A stretch of DNA of 64,000 bases from positions 2,609,860-2,673,859 of the forward strand of contig NZ_CP040924.1 in NCBI RefSeq assembly GCF_006351925.1. The letters run 5' to 3'. The notes under the pieces were generated by a model that ran no database searches, was not told the origin of the DNA, and was given only the letters and a program-made list of their open reading frames with translations. Both the position numbers and the translations under genes were made by a program. This document shows positions 1-9,366 of the stretch, piece by piece. This DNA is from Clostridium thermarum. Lineage in GTDB: Bacteria > Bacillota > Clostridia > Clostridiales > Clostridiaceae. Position 1 is the stretch's first letter, and each line of letters opens with the position of its first letter.

Positions 1-1086
1 AAGGCTAATCCTTTCGCTTTTGGAACAAAGATTAATCTCATCTATAACCGAAGGCATGAACAGCTGATAACTTGGGTTTTGATATACATAACCAAGCTTT
101 TTGAACCATGTATTACTAATTTTTTTCCATTTCTTCAGCTCTTTTTCTATATACTGGTTTAGCTCTCCACTGGTAGGCTGTATAATTTTAGATAATAATC
201 TTAATAGTGTTGTTTTACCACAACCATTTTCACCAACAATAACGATTCTCTCACCTTTTTGTATGGTGAAATTCATATTTTTCAATATATGTCTTCCTGC
301 AATATGATAATTTAACTGCTTTGCATCGAAACAGGGTTCTGTATACTCAAATTTCTTAGGAATATTAAAAACAATTTCCTTCCTTGCTTTTTCCAGTGCC
401 TCAGATTTATCCTTATAGAATAAGACTTTGCCGTCATTCATCCATGCTACTTTATCCACATATGGTATTACTATATCCAATCGGTGTTCGATGATTACGA
501 TCCCATACCCTTGCTCTTTAAAATCTTTCAGTATTCTTAGAAATATATGGGCCCCTTCTAAGTCTAAGTTGGCCAAAGGTTCATCGAAGATTAAAATTTT
601 CTGCTGCATTGCTAAGATTGCAGCTGTCATTAGTCTTTGCTTCTGCCCTCCAGATAGGTTCCTAGTATACCAATTCTTGTCCAAATTCATATATCTGCAG
701 GAAAGTTCAATGGCTTTTGCAATTTCTTCAACTTCCATGTTTAGATTCTCACAACCAAAGGCTATCTCATCTTCTACTTTACTATTGATAATCTGGCTAT
801 CCGGATTTTGTAAGACACTACCAATGTTAACGGAAATATCACTGGCTTTCTTCCCTACAATATTTTCACCGTTAACCAGTATTTCTCCCTTCTGCTCACC
901 AGGTACAATATTAGGTATAATACCGTTGATACTATTTAATAATGTTGATTTCCCCTCACCGGAGAATCCGGATAATAGAATAAATTCACCATAGTCTAAA
1001 GTAAAGTTTAAATTATCTAACACCCAAGTTTCAGTATTAGGATATCGAAAGGAATAGTTTTTTATAGAAATTGCATTTTTTCTCAT
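1..1086 (-). CDS. ECF transporter double ATP-binding protein (partial)
   Basis: This frame opens with ATG at 1086 and stays open to the window edge, so the C-terminus is missing. It carries two ABC cassettes in one chain. The first has Walker A GFSGEGKS, signature LSGGQKQR and Walker B ILIFDEP. The second begins near residue 240 with Walker A GENGCGKTT and a Q-loop QNPS. Fused EcfA-type ATPases energise uptake of vitamins or other micronutrients through an EcfT scaffold and an S component. The start overlaps the stop of ecfT (ATGA), so the two are translationally coupled. The substrate is unknown and follows from the MptD-type S component upstream. Confidence 0.9.
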   Translation of the reverse strand, partial: MRKNAISIKNYSFRYPNTETWVLDNLNFTLDYGEFILLSGFSGEGKSTLLNSINGIIPNIVPGEQKGEILVNGENIVGKKASDISVNIGSVLQNPDSQIINSKVEDEIAFGCENLNMEVEEIAKAIELSCRYMNLDKNWYTRNLSGGQKQRLMTAAILAMQQKILIFDEPLANLDLEGAHIFLRILKDFKEQGYGIVIIEHRLDIVIPYVDKVAWMNDGKVLFYKDKSEALEKARKEIVFNIPKKFEYTEPCFDAKQLNYHIAGRHILKNMNFTIQKGERIVIVGENGCGKTTLLRLLSKIIQPTSGELNQYIEKELKKWKKISNTWFKKLGYVYQNPSYQLFMPSVIDEINLCSKSERISL

Positions 1087-1760
1087 AGCACTAATACCCC
1101 CACCATTGTTAAAAGAATTAAAGTTGCAAATAAGCCATCTTTTAATGTAAAATCTACTCTTTTATAAACAACTTTAGATTTATCATTTAGGGCGAAACCT
1201 CTTGTTTCTACTGATACTGTCATAATATCGGACATACTTATCATTCTCATAAGGAATGGTATAATAAATGCCCGGTAAACAATGAATGGTTTCCGAATAC
1301 TCAGGCTTACCCCTCTAGTTTTCATTGCTTCACAAATCTGTTTTGCCTCAGATAACAGCATTGGAACAAAACGAATGGTAGCTAGCATCCCTAAGGTTAT
1401 TACACGGGGAAAACCTAATTGTACAAGATTACGGGTAAGAAAAATAGGGGACATAGATACCATGATAACTGAGGAATATGCTAATAAGATAACTCGTCCT
1501 AAGGTTTGAAATCCACCTATCACATTTCCACTGGTCAAGGCACTAAGAGTCCCAACGATGGATCCAATAGCAAAAAACATTGGCACCGCCTTCATCAATA
1601 CCTTACCAAATCCAAATACAATATAAATAATAGTTAGGGCAAAAAGAAAATAAATCAAAGAAATATCTTTGGCCAAGAATAAACCAAAGAAAAAGATGAA
1701 CATAGATATAAATAAACTAAGTAAAGGATAAATGGGTTTCTTTACCTGTAGCTGTTCCAT
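1083..1760 (-). CDS. ECF transporter transmembrane protein EcfT
   Basis: A 225-residue membrane protein of the EcfT (CbiQ-like) family. It has about five hydrophobic segments and, in the second half, the cytoplasmic coupling helices with short Ala-Arg-Gly-type motifs (MKTRGVS and ETRGFAL, both of the x-x-RG form) that contact the ATPases. It overlaps the S-component stop by one base (TAATG) and the ATPase start by four bases, making a tight three-gene operon. The role in the ECF complex is well known for the family. The transported compound cannot be read from this gene. Confidence 0.88.
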   Translation of the reverse strand: MEQLQVKKPIYPLLSLFISMFIFFFGLFLAKDISLIYFLFALTIIYIVFGFGKVLMKAVPMFFAIGSIVGTLSALTSGNVIGGFQTLGRVILLAYSSVIMVSMSPIFLTRNLVQLGFPRVITLGMLATIRFVPMLLSEAKQICEAMKTRGVSLSIRKPFIVYRAFIIPFLMRMISMSDIMTVSVETRGFALNDKSKVVYKRVDFTLKDGLFATLILLTMVGVLVL

Positions 1761-2305
1761 TATGACAACTTCCCTGCCTTCTGTAATTCCTTACCTATTT
1801 TTTGACCTATCTTTGCACCAGCATAACTTAATACAACAGTACCGAAACAAAATACGATGGATAAAGCGGACTTTTCAACCACTTCACCAAAGCTTTTACC
1901 GTTAAGTAACATGGAAAATATCAAAGTGAAAGGTAGAGACATTGGTATAAATAAGGTTGCAGCAAAAACCTTTGCCTTATCTGAATGAAAACCACGAAAG
2001 AAAATAAAGGTGATTATGTCACTAAGCAAAGCAGCCAAAAAAATACTCCAGAACATAACTGGGGCCATCATTAATACAACGAATCCACACAAAAGCCCAA
2101 GCAATGATAATGCCCCCGGTTTTTTAACCTTCATAATGGTTATCATACAGAACAAGGCATAAATAATTGCAGATGCCATATTACGCAATCCAAACAAATC
2201 AATATTCATTACTAAGGGCATGGTAAACATCCCACATATACTAACCGCTGCTGCCATCACCGCAACAAATATTATATCTTTTACTGTAAATTTTTCTAAT
2301 TTCAC
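1760..2305 (-). CDS. MptD-type ECF transporter S component
   Basis: A 181-residue, strongly hydrophobic protein with five to six predicted membrane spans. It resembles the MptD/Trep_Strep family of putative ECF substrate-binding components: a short basic N-terminus, then an AAAVSICGMFTMPLV helix and a conserved FFRGFHSDKAKV-type loop. It is first in the operon S-T-A, with a ribosome binding site (GGAGGAGAT) just upstream of the ATG at 2305. The substrate of this S family is not established as far as I know. An AraC-type gene next to it, probably its former regulator, is broken. Confidence 0.75.
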   Translation of the reverse strand: MKLEKFTVKDIIFVAVMAAAVSICGMFTMPLVMNIDLFGLRNMASAIIYALFCMITIMKVKKPGALSLLGLLCGFVVLMMAPVMFWSIFLAALLSDIITFIFFRGFHSDKAKVFAATLFIPMSLPFTLIFSMLLNGKSFGEVVEKSALSIVFCFGTVVLSYAGAKIGQKIGKELQKAGKLS

Positions 2306-2324
2306 TGTGATCTCCTCCTATAAA

Positions 2325-2648
2325 TTACTTGCATGGATTTAAGTTCTTACTCATTGATGAAAAAAGATGTTTTTCCAAAATTACTTGGGGTAAGCCCAAC
2401 GATCTCCTTAAATGCAGATGCATACGGTAGTTTTTCAGGTAATGGTAAATTGATTTTTTATATATAATTTTAAAGCAATTTTTCATAGGTGTTAGCGGAA
2501 TATCAAACTTATGGGATAATTCCTCTAAGGTATAACGCTTGTCTAAATTATTGACCAGAAACTCCCCTAACATTTTAATTTTATTAATTTTGCATTCATA
2601 ATAGTACCCTTTTGGAGGAATCTGATTCTTATAATCCATTTCAATCAA
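2325..2648 (-). pseudogene. AraC-family regulator, internally deleted
   Basis: The 107-residue frame starts well (YTLEELSHKFDIP then YHYLKNYRM), which is the first half of an AraC DNA-binding domain. It then runs into unrelated residues. In the +1 frame the same DNA reads ASAFKEIVGLTPSNFGK, which is the typical C-terminal end of an AraC domain (FK-x3-G-x-TPS). About 25-30 residues of the second helix-turn-helix are missing at the junction near 2415-2425, and the reading frame is shifted. The effector domain expected before the DNA-binding domain is also absent. The position just upstream of the ECF operon suggests it once controlled that operon. Confidence 0.7.
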
Positions 2649-3162
2649 ATATACTATTAAGGTAAGTATTATAATTTATGTTGTTCATATTAATTTCTGC
2701 CGGTAGATTTGTAACCATAGATCCTCCAAGGATAATGATTTTTATTATCTATTGTAATATAAAAAATTAATATTGCAAATATGCAATTATTGCATGGCAT
2801 CATATTTTTTTAAATCTTAAACTGAACATAGAAGTAAGAACTCTTATAGACAAAAAGAATTAAGCTGCCAGAAGTATAATAAGTACTGACATAGCTCCTA
2901 AAATTATAGGATATGAGACATCCTTATTTCCTTGAAGGATATTCCATAATAAATATGCTAACAGCAATGAAAAATTAATATTAGATAGTAATTTTAGTTA
3001 GACTTCTACTCCGATATGTCTATTAAGAATCCAATTAGTCAATAAACTTTAATATCAATATCCATCAAATTTACCTGGTGAAATTTGTAAAATTAATAAA
3101 ATAAATCCAATTGCACATAAAAACCTAAAGAGAATCCGAATTCTCCTTAGGTCTTAATGGAT
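2649..3162. other. intergenic stretch with possible membrane-protein remnant
   Basis: No intact gene is seen in these roughly 510 AT-rich bases. On the minus strand 2860-2997 stays open for 45 codons without a start and reads as two hydrophobic segments joined by a loop (LLWNILQGNKDVSYPIILG), ending in a stop. This looks like the tail of a lost membrane protein, but chance cannot be excluded. The right end holds the terminator of the next gene. Confidence 0.35.
3124..3151 (-). terminator. terminator after hypothetical gene
   Basis: A near-perfect inverted repeat (CCTAAGGAGAATTC on the minus strand paired with its complement) lies 11 bases past the stop of the 3163-3498 gene. The downstream T-run is weak, so termination may be modest. 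Confidence 0.55.
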
Positions 3163-3498
3163 TTATCTTATTTTAAGATATACATTTAATGCATCCTTCA
3201 TGTGCCGGCTTTCATCAGGACTGCAACTGATATTATAGCTATTTCCCTTTAGGCTAGTATTGTAATTTCTAAAGCCCTGTGTATTTAAAAAGCCATTAAT
3301 ATCCTCAACTTTCTCTCCTTGAGCTACTAAAACCTTTTTTCCAACATAATCATCATTCACATAAACATTGTACGTATCGTGAGATAGCTTAGAGCTGTAA
3401 TCATCCTCATAATCTAATCCTGCAAAAAATGGTACCTGGGGCATACCACCCGTGCCATTTATTCCATTAGTAAAACCGCCGAAAAATTTGAAGGCCAT
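3163..3498 (-). CDS. hypothetical protein, 111 aa
   Basis: Family not recognised. The protein is short and soluble, with no membrane segment or signal peptide. The N-terminus is rich in Gly and Phe (MAFKFFGGFTNG), followed by acidic and tyrosine-containing stretches (DYEDDYSS, VYVNDDYVGKK). A good ribosome binding site (AGGGGTG) precedes the ATG and a hairpin follows the stop, so it is probably a real single-gene unit. Function unknown. Confidence 0.6.
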   Translation of the reverse strand: MAFKFFGGFTNGINGTGGMPQVPFFAGLDYEDDYSSKLSHDTYNVYVNDDYVGKKVLVAQGEKVEDINGFLNTQGFRNYNTSLKGNSYNISCSPDESRHMKDALNVYLKIR

Positions 3499-3586
3499 AA
3501 AAACACCCCTTTATACTGTTAGCATAATCTGTGTTTTTATTGTGCCTCAGTTCCTATTTATTATGCTTCCATTATTATAAGAAAGT

Positions 3587-4843
3587 TTACTTTCTTATCT
3601 GTCCTTCTCCATAAACCATGTACTTTGTGCTGGTCAGTTCCTTTATTCCCATTGGTCCTCTGGCATGCAGCTTTTGAGTGCTTATTCCGATTTCTCCTCC
3701 GAAACCGAATTGTCCACCATCGGTAAATCTTGTAGAGGCATTTACATAAACTGCAGCGGCATCTACTTCATTTAAGAACCTTTGAGCATTGAAGTAGTCT
3801 TTTGTAACAATAGCCTCTGAATGCTTAGTACCATATTTATAGATATGATCTAAAGCTTCATCCAGTGAGGATACTACCTTTACTGCCATAATTAGGTCTA
3901 AGTATTCCTTACCCCAGTCTTCTTCTGTAGCTTTACATATATCATCAAGAATAACTGCAGTTTTCTCGCAACCTCTTAGTTCAACATTATAGGGTTTGAT
4001 TGCTTGCTGTAGATATGGAAGAAACTTATCAGCTATAGCGGAATGTACCAGTAAAGACTCCATGGCATTACATACCGCAGGTCTTTGTGTCTTTGCATTT
4101 ATGATAATGTCTTTTGCCATAGCAAAATCCGCACTTTCATCGATATAAACATGACAATTGCCAACACCGGTTTCTATTACAGGCACTGTAGAATTTTCCA
4201 CAACAGTTTTTATAAGACCCGCTCCACCTCTTGGAATCAGCACATCTACATAATCGTTAAGTCTCATCAGTACCTTAACTGCTTCTCTGTCGGTATTTTC
4301 TATATATTGAAGGAAGCCCTTCGGAAGTCCAGCTTCCACCCCGGCCTTGCTGATTATATCAACTATGGTTTTATTGGAATTAACGGCCTCCGATCCACCT
4401 CTTAATATTACAGTATTTCCTGATTTAATACATAACCCGGCGGCATCTACAGTAACGTTTGGCCTTGCTTCATATATAATTCCTATAACTCCCATTGGTA
4501 CTCTTACTTGAGCAATAGTAAGATTGTCCGGTGTCTTCCACATTCTAATGGTCTCACCAATTGGGTCTTGCAGACCTGCAACCTTTACTAAGCCTGAAGC
4601 CATATCTTCAATTCGTGCTTTGTTTAAAAGAAGTCTGTCCAATAATGACTTTGACAGCCCATTTGCCTTGCCCTTCTCCATATCCAAACTATTGGCTTCA
4701 ATTATGTTGTCTATATTATCCAGTAAAGCTTGAGCCATAGCCTTTAAAGCCCTATCCTTAGTTTTGGTGTCTATGCTGTTCATTTTTCTGGAGGCTGCTT
4801 TTGCTGATTTAGCCTTTTCCACTACATACTCTCTAATATCCAT
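3587..4843 (-). CDS. proA: glutamate-5-semialdehyde dehydrogenase
   Basis: A 418-residue gamma-glutamyl phosphate reductase, the second step of proline synthesis: NADPH-dependent reduction of gamma-glutamyl phosphate to glutamate-5-semialdehyde. It is full length for the family. Visible hallmarks are the aldehyde-dehydrogenase-type region with the catalytic cysteine in QRPAVCNAMES (about residue 258) and the C-terminal GGQFGFGGEIGISTQKLHARGPMG signature region. It follows proB after 28 bases, forming a proBA operon. Confidence 0.97.
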   Translation of the reverse strand: MDIREYVVEKAKSAKAASRKMNSIDTKTKDRALKAMAQALLDNIDNIIEANSLDMEKGKANGLSKSLLDRLLLNKARIEDMASGLVKVAGLQDPIGETIRMWKTPDNLTIAQVRVPMGVIGIIYEARPNVTVDAAGLCIKSGNTVILRGGSEAVNSNKTIVDIISKAGVEAGLPKGFLQYIENTDREAVKVLMRLNDYVDVLIPRGGAGLIKTVVENSTVPVIETGVGNCHVYIDESADFAMAKDIIINAKTQRPAVCNAMESLLVHSAIADKFLPYLQQAIKPYNVELRGCEKTAVILDDICKATEEDWGKEYLDLIMAVKVVSSLDEALDHIYKYGTKHSEAIVTKDYFNAQRFLNEVDAAAVYVNASTRFTDGGQFGFGGEIGISTQKLHARGPMGIKELTSTKYMVYGEGQIRK

Positions 4844-4871
4844 AAACTCACCCCAAAATTAATAATTAAAT

Positions 4872-5681
4872 TTAAATGCTTGAACAATCAAAAAACGTTC
4901 CAACTTCCTCACCATTTAGTACTCTGTTCAATATGTCCGTCTCTGAGCCGTTTACGATAACCATAGCTGCTCCTGAGTTATTCACTATGCTTGCCGCTCT
5001 CAGCTTTGTAATCATTCCTCCGGTTCCTAGCTTTGTACCGGCTCCTTCAGCACAGGAGGCAATTTCATCAGTAACAGCACTTACATAGCTGATGAGCTTA
5101 GCATCCTTGTTGACGTTAGGGTTACAATTATATAAACCATCTATATCTGACATCAGTATCAGTAAATCACCTTGAACCAGCTTACATACATATGCAGATA
5201 AGGTGTCATTATCTCCGATCTTAATTTCTTCTGTAGTAATAGCATCATTTTCATTGACAATTGGAATTACTTTTTCTTTAAATAGAGCTGAAAATGTGTT
5301 TTTTGCATGCCTTAGTCTCTTTTTATCTACTGTATCGTCCTTTGTGATAAGAATTTGGGCTGTAGTCTTGCCATATTCTCCAAATATCTTGTCATACATG
5401 TGCATTAATCTTACCTGTCCAACAGCGGCGCAGGCCTGTTTTCTTGACATGGATTTAGGCTTTTCCTTTAATCCCAATCTCCCCATGCCGGCGGCAATAG
5501 CTCCTGAGCTTACCAAAATAACTTCCAGTCCCCTGTTATGTAGATTGGAAATCTGCCTAACCAAACTTTCTATTCTTCCCAAATTAAAGAGTCCGTTAGG
5601 ATATGTCAAAGTAGAGGACCCTACCTTTATGACAACTCTTTTTACATCTTTCATGAAAGCTTCTCTTCGTTCTACAGTCAT
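4872..5681 (-). CDS. proB: glutamate 5-kinase (short form)
   Basis: Phosphorylates glutamate to gamma-glutamyl phosphate, the first and usually feedback-inhibited step of proline synthesis. The amino-acid-kinase fold is evident from VIKVGSSTL, the SSGAIAAG loop, NENDAI and the [12 protein letters not shown] nucleotide-binding segment. At 269 residues it lacks the C-terminal PUA domain of the E. coli enzyme, as is usual in clostridia. Two starts are possible. The ATG at 5681 has AAGGGG about 12 bases upstream, and an internal ATG at 5654 would begin right before the conserved core. I keep the longer one with low certainty. Confidence 0.95.
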   Translation of the reverse strand: MTVERREAFMKDVKRVVIKVGSSTLTYPNGLFNLGRIESLVRQISNLHNRGLEVILVSSGAIAAGMGRLGLKEKPKSMSRKQACAAVGQVRLMHMYDKIFGEYGKTTAQILITKDDTVDKKRLRHAKNTFSALFKEKVIPIVNENDAITTEEIKIGDNDTLSAYVCKLVQGDLLILMSDIDGLYNCNPNVNKDAKLISYVSAVTDEIASCAEGAGTKLGTGGMITKLRAASIVNNSGAAMVIVNGSETDILNRVLNGEEVGTFFDCSSI

Positions 5682-5830
5682 AGCTGATTAGCTGCCCCTT
5701 TCAAATTTACCTAAGGTAATTTTCTATAAATCCCCTATTAAGTCTCTAATATCTATACATTAGATATTATTTTACTAGTATTATATTTTATTTGCAAATA
5801 ATTTTTATATGAAACCTGCCTCAATAAAAT

Positions 5831-5869
5831 ACGCCTCTGCAATAGTACTAGCCCAAGCTGCAGAAGCGT
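5831..5869 (-). terminator. terminator after argH
   Basis: Inverted repeat ACGCTTCTGCA / TGCAGAGGCGT with a 17-base loop, nine bases past the argH stop. A T-rich tail (ATTTTATT) follows on the minus strand. Confidence 0.8.
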
Positions 5870-5877
5870 AAAAATCA

Positions 5878-7197
5878 CTATATCTCTATTTCTTTTTTAA
5901 TTCCCTTGGCTAAAATATTTTTATACTGAATATAATCGTATATGGATCCATCAATTATATCTGCAAACTCTTTAAACTCCTCTAGGGATAAAGACAGAAT
6001 ATCTTTATTGTTATCTTCACAATAAATTACGATCCTTCCTACAACCTTATGTGCGTCTCTAAAAGGCATCCCTTTACACACAAGATAGTCTGCCACTTCA
6101 GTGGCATTTAGAAAGCCTTTATCCACAGCCTTTTCCATGTTGTCCTTTTTTACTTTCATTGTTAAGATTACATCTGCTGCAATATTGAGGCATGAAAGCA
6201 CGGTATCTACAGCATCAAAGAACTTCTCCTTATCTTCCTGCATATCCTTATTATAGGCCAAAGGAAGTCCTTTTAATACTGTCAGTAAAGACACTAAGGA
6301 CCCATATACTCTTCCTGTTTTACCACGGATAAGCTCTGCGGCATCAGGATTTTTCTTATGAGGCATAATACTGCTGCCAGTTGCGTATTGATCGCTTATC
6401 TGGATAAAATCAAATTCCTTGCTGCTCCAGACTATAAGTTCTTCGCTGAGTCTGCTCAAATGCATCATCACTATAGAAAAATCTGAGAGAAGTTCGATTA
6501 GATAATCTCTGTCACTTACCCCATCAAGGAAGTTATCTACAGGTTTACAGAATCCCAGCTTTTCAGATGTATAGTTTCTATCGATTGGATAGGTTGAGCC
6601 AGCGAGCGCCCCACAACCTAGCGGGCTTTCATTTAATAGCTCAATGGAGTTTTCGATCCGCTTTTTGTCTCTTTTGAACATAGAAACATAGGCGTCCAAG
6701 TGGTATTTGAAGGTAACCACCTGAGCTCTTTGCAGGTGGGTATATCCAGGCATTATGGCAGGATTTTCAGCACCTTTTTTCTGCAGAACTTCAATCATCT
6801 TATCTAGTGACTTTAATGCTTCATAGGCTATGTTCCTAGCATAAAGCTTCATATCTACCGCTACCTGATCATTTCTGCTTCTTGCCGTATGGAGCTTTTT
6901 ACCTGCCTCCCCTATCTTCTCTGTTAGCTTGATTTCTACAAAGGTATGTATATCTTCATAGTTACCTTCAATTTTTAGTTTGCCAGTTTCTATTTCTTCA
7001 TATATATTTTTTAAGCCCCCTATTATTTTCTCCGAATCTTCTTCAGAAATAATGCCGCATTTTGCTAGCATTTCAGCATGAACCATGCTTCCTTCAATAT
7101 CTTCTCTCCAAATTCTTCTATCAAAGCTTAGGGAGGAATTAAAGTCCTCCATTAAGCTGCTTTCATTTTCCCTAAATCTTCCACCCCAAAGCTTCAT
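5878..7197 (-). CDS. argH: argininosuccinate lyase
   Basis: Cleaves argininosuccinate to arginine and fumarate, the last step of arginine synthesis. The 439 residues match the usual length. The superfamily signature GSSIMPHKKNP with the catalytic serine is present near residue 280, as are the SRNDQVAVD region and HLQRAQ with the general-base histidine. It follows argG by 22 bases in an argGH operon and ends at a clear terminator. Control is presumably from the ArgR-type boxes before argG. Confidence 0.97.
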   Translation of the reverse strand: MKLWGGRFRENESSLMEDFNSSLSFDRRIWREDIEGSMVHAEMLAKCGIISEEDSEKIIGGLKNIYEEIETGKLKIEGNYEDIHTFVEIKLTEKIGEAGKKLHTARSRNDQVAVDMKLYARNIAYEALKSLDKMIEVLQKKGAENPAIMPGYTHLQRAQVVTFKYHLDAYVSMFKRDKKRIENSIELLNESPLGCGALAGSTYPIDRNYTSEKLGFCKPVDNFLDGVSDRDYLIELLSDFSIVMMHLSRLSEELIVWSSKEFDFIQISDQYATGSSIMPHKKNPDAAELIRGKTGRVYGSLVSLLTVLKGLPLAYNKDMQEDKEKFFDAVDTVLSCLNIAADVILTMKVKKDNMEKAVDKGFLNATEVADYLVCKGMPFRDAHKVVGRIVIYCEDNNKDILSLSLEEFKEFADIIDGSIYDYIQYKNILAKGIKKEIEI

Positions 7198-7219
7198 TTA
7201 ATATCCCGCTCCAATCAAT

Positions 7220-8419
7220 TTATTTTTTATTTTTCACCATGGCCTTGATCTTATATGGTAAGGAGAATAGCTTAATAAACCCTTCTGAATCCTTATGGTC
7301 ATATAGTTCACTTGCACCGAAGGAGGATATTCCCTCATCATATAGTGCATTTGGAGTATCTATAGACGCTACCATTATGTTTCCTTTATATAGCTTAAGC
7401 TTTACTGATCCGGTTACATTTTTCTGTGTAACATCAATGAAGGCATCTAAAGCTTCTCTTAGCTCAGTAAACCATAGTCCATCATATACTAGTTCTGAGT
7501 ATTTTATGGCTACAATCTGCTTAAAGTGAGCTGTCTGCTTATCTATTGTCAGTCTTTCAAGTTCTTCATGAGCTGCATATAACAGTGTTCCACCAGGAGT
7601 TTCATATACACCTCTGGACTTCATTCCTACTAATCTATTTTCAAAAATGTCAATAACACCTATACCGTTTCTTCCACCTATGGCGTTACATTCTTCCATA
7701 AGTTCTACAGGTGATAAGGCCTTACCGTTTATCTTTGTAGGTATACCTTGTTCAAAATATACTTTCACATATTCAGGCTTATCCTCTACATCCTCAGGAT
7801 GAATTGTCATTTGATATAAATCTTTCTTATGTTCATTCTTCGGATTTTCCAAATCTCCGCCCTCATGACTTAAATGCCAAAGGTTTTTATCCCTGGAGTA
7901 AATCTTCTCCTTAGTGACTGTTAGTGGTATACCTCTCTTTTCAGCATAGTCTATGGCATCTTCTCTGGACTTTATATCCCAAATTCTCCAGGGAGCGATG
8001 ATTTTTATAGCAGGATCAAAGGAAGCAATACCTGTTTCAAATCTTACCTGGTCATTTCCTTTACCTGTGCAACCGTGGCAGATATAATTAGCACCTTCTT
8101 TATGGGCTATTTCCACCAATCTCTTTGCAATAGAAGGTCTTGCAAAAGACGTACCAAGCATGTATTTCCCTTCATACTTGGCGCCGCTTTTAATGGCCTT
8201 GTATAAATATTCAGTTACAAATTCTTCTTTCAAGTCTTCCACATATATTTTATCAGCACCGCTGGCCATGGCCTTCTGTTTTACCTCTTCCATATCATCT
8301 CCCTGACCCACATCAGCGCAAACGGCAATTACTTCACAATCATAGTTTTCCTTTAGCCATGGCACTATAATAGATGTATCTAAACCTCCGGAATATGCTA
8401 AAACAACTTTTTCTTTCAT
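7220..8419 (-). CDS. argG: argininosuccinate synthase
   Basis: Joins citrulline and aspartate using ATP. The 399-residue chain starts with the PP-motif P-loop [10 protein letters not shown] and contains the citrulline/aspartate-binding stretches [13 protein letters not shown] and [11 protein letters not shown]. The start is ATG at 8419 with a GGGGG-rich ribosome binding site. The promoter upstream (TTGCAT, 17 bp, TATAAT) overlaps two ArgR-like boxes, so repression by arginine is likely. Confidence 0.97.
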   Translation of the reverse strand: MKEKVVLAYSGGLDTSIIVPWLKENYDCEVIAVCADVGQGDDMEEVKQKAMASGADKIYVEDLKEEFVTEYLYKAIKSGAKYEGKYMLGTSFARPSIAKRLVEIAHKEGANYICHGCTGKGNDQVRFETGIASFDPAIKIIAPWRIWDIKSREDAIDYAEKRGIPLTVTKEKIYSRDKNLWHLSHEGGDLENPKNEHKKDLYQMTIHPEDVEDKPEYVKVYFEQGIPTKINGKALSPVELMEECNAIGGRNGIGVIDIFENRLVGMKSRGVYETPGGTLLYAAHEELERLTIDKQTAHFKQIVAIKYSELVYDGLWFTELREALDAFIDVTQKNVTGSVKLKLYKGNIMVASIDTPNALYDEGISSFGASELYDHKDSEGFIKLFSLPYKIKAMVKNKK

Positions 8420-8471
8420 TTTTTGGTCCCCCTTTTAGTTCCATTATCTTTCTCAAATATTTGCTAAAAAT

Positions 8472-8500
8472 ATTATAAAACACTTTAAATAATTATGCAA
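8472..8500 (-). promoter_or_regulatory. argG promoter
   Basis: TTGCAT (minus strand of 8495-8500), a 17-bp spacer and a perfect TATAAT (8472-8477) precede argG by about 50 bases. The -35 hexamer lies inside the proximal ArgR-like box. Confidence 0.75.
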
Positions 8501-8524
8501 CATATTTTTATAATTATGCATATC
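8484..8524 (-). promoter_or_regulatory. tandem ArgR-type operator (two ARG boxes)
   Basis: Two copies of the minus-strand element TGCATAATTAT lie exactly 21 bp apart (cores at 8491-8499 and 8512-8520). Each fits the ARG-box consensus TGAATwwwwATTCA (TGCAT-AATT-ATTTA and TGCAT-AATT-ATAAA). Known ArgR operators use paired 18-bp boxes with 3-bp gaps, which gives the same 21-bp pitch. The assignment to ArgR is an inference from sequence and position. Confidence 0.72.
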
Positions 8525-8619
8525 TTTTTATACCATATTTCTGCTTAAATTTGCATATGAATAACTTTATTAAAGCATGGAAAACTAAAATAAAATTACT
8601 AGAGAAGAGGCGATTAAAA

Positions 8620-9057
8620 ATGTACCAGGATAGAGAGGTTTCTGTTGAAGAATTAAATACTTATTTGAAAGGCGAGTACATGGCTATTGACAGCTATGAA
8701 AAATATGCAAAGAAAGTTCATGATCCTAAGATTAAAGCTGATATAGAAAGTATTATACAAGATCATAAGCAACATGCAGAAATGATCTCTGACAGAATAG
8801 AACACCTAGGAGGTAAGCCTGCAAAAACTGTAGGATTAGAGGGCAAAATGGGACAATTAATGAGTTCCTTAAAGAACATCACTAAGAGAACCGATGCCGA
8901 AATTTGCAAGGAGCTCTGTTATTGGGAAGAGAAGGGCAGTAAAATGGCCATGGAAGTAGTAAAAGGAGACCTAGATAAAGAAAGTGAATCTATGATAAGG
9001 AAAATATATTCTAAGGATATGGATCATATAAATAAACTAAAAAGTCACTTTCAATAG
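8620..9057 (+). CDS. ferritin-like DUF2383-type four-helix protein
   Basis: A soluble, all-helical protein of 145 residues. The start ATG at 8620 is preferred to upstream in-frame codons because of AGAGG about nine bases upstream and because homologous content begins there. The spacing of Glu and His residues (KGEYMAIDSYEKYA, then DHKQHAEMISDRI, then ELCYWEEKGSKMA) is that of ferritin-like bundles such as the DUF2383/PA2169 family. Whether it binds metal is not known. It is transcribed divergently from argGH and followed by a strong terminator. Confidence 0.7.
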   Translation: MYQDREVSVEELNTYLKGEYMAIDSYEKYAKKVHDPKIKADIESIIQDHKQHAEMISDRIEHLGGKPAKTVGLEGKMGQLMSSLKNITKRTDAEICKELCYWEEKGSKMAMEVVKGDLDKESESMIRKIYSKDMDHINKLKSHFQ

Positions 9058-9058
9058 A

Positions 9059-9086
9059 AAAAAACTGCGTGCCAACGCAGTTTTTT
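9059..9086 (+). terminator. terminator after ferritin-like gene
   Basis: Perfect stem AAAACTGCGT / ACGCAGTTTT with a four-base loop and a T6 tail, starting two bases after the stop codon. Confidence 0.92.
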
Positions 9087-9300
9087 CTATTGAAGAATTA
9101 AAAATGAATAATTAATAATTGTGGTAGATTTTTCTCCACTTCTCTACAAAAAATCTTTAGTTTTATTATTATATATAAAATTCAGCATCGCTGAATTTCT
9201 TCCATAATTATTCATTACTAATCACTCATTACTCATTGAAATAAAGTGCTTTGCACTTTATTTCTAACCTAAATCTAATCTAAATCTAATCTAAATTTTC
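9087..9300. repeat. multi-hairpin intergenic repeat (possible MITE-like remnant)
   Basis: An outer inverted repeat (AATGAATAATTA at 9103-9114 with its complement at 9205-9216) encloses two hairpins, 9126-9156 (AGATTTTT stem) and 9178-9198 (AAATTCAGC stem, 3-base loop). A perfect 11-bp hairpin follows at 9238-9264 (GAAATAAAGTG stem). Next come direct repeats of the type CTAAATCTAAT at about 9270-9295. No reading frame is present. The layout resembles small non-coding repeats of clostridial intergenic DNA, but copies elsewhere could not be checked. Confidence 0.4.
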
Positions 9301-9366
9301 TTAACATGGTCACCCAAGTTATGGTATACTAAGTATTATATTTTAAAGGAGTTGTTTAATTTCTAG

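Noticed and set aside
101-994. Two plus-strand open frames at the left edge
   Set aside because: They are antisense shadows of the ECF ATPase on the minus strand, which has clear Walker and signature motifs.
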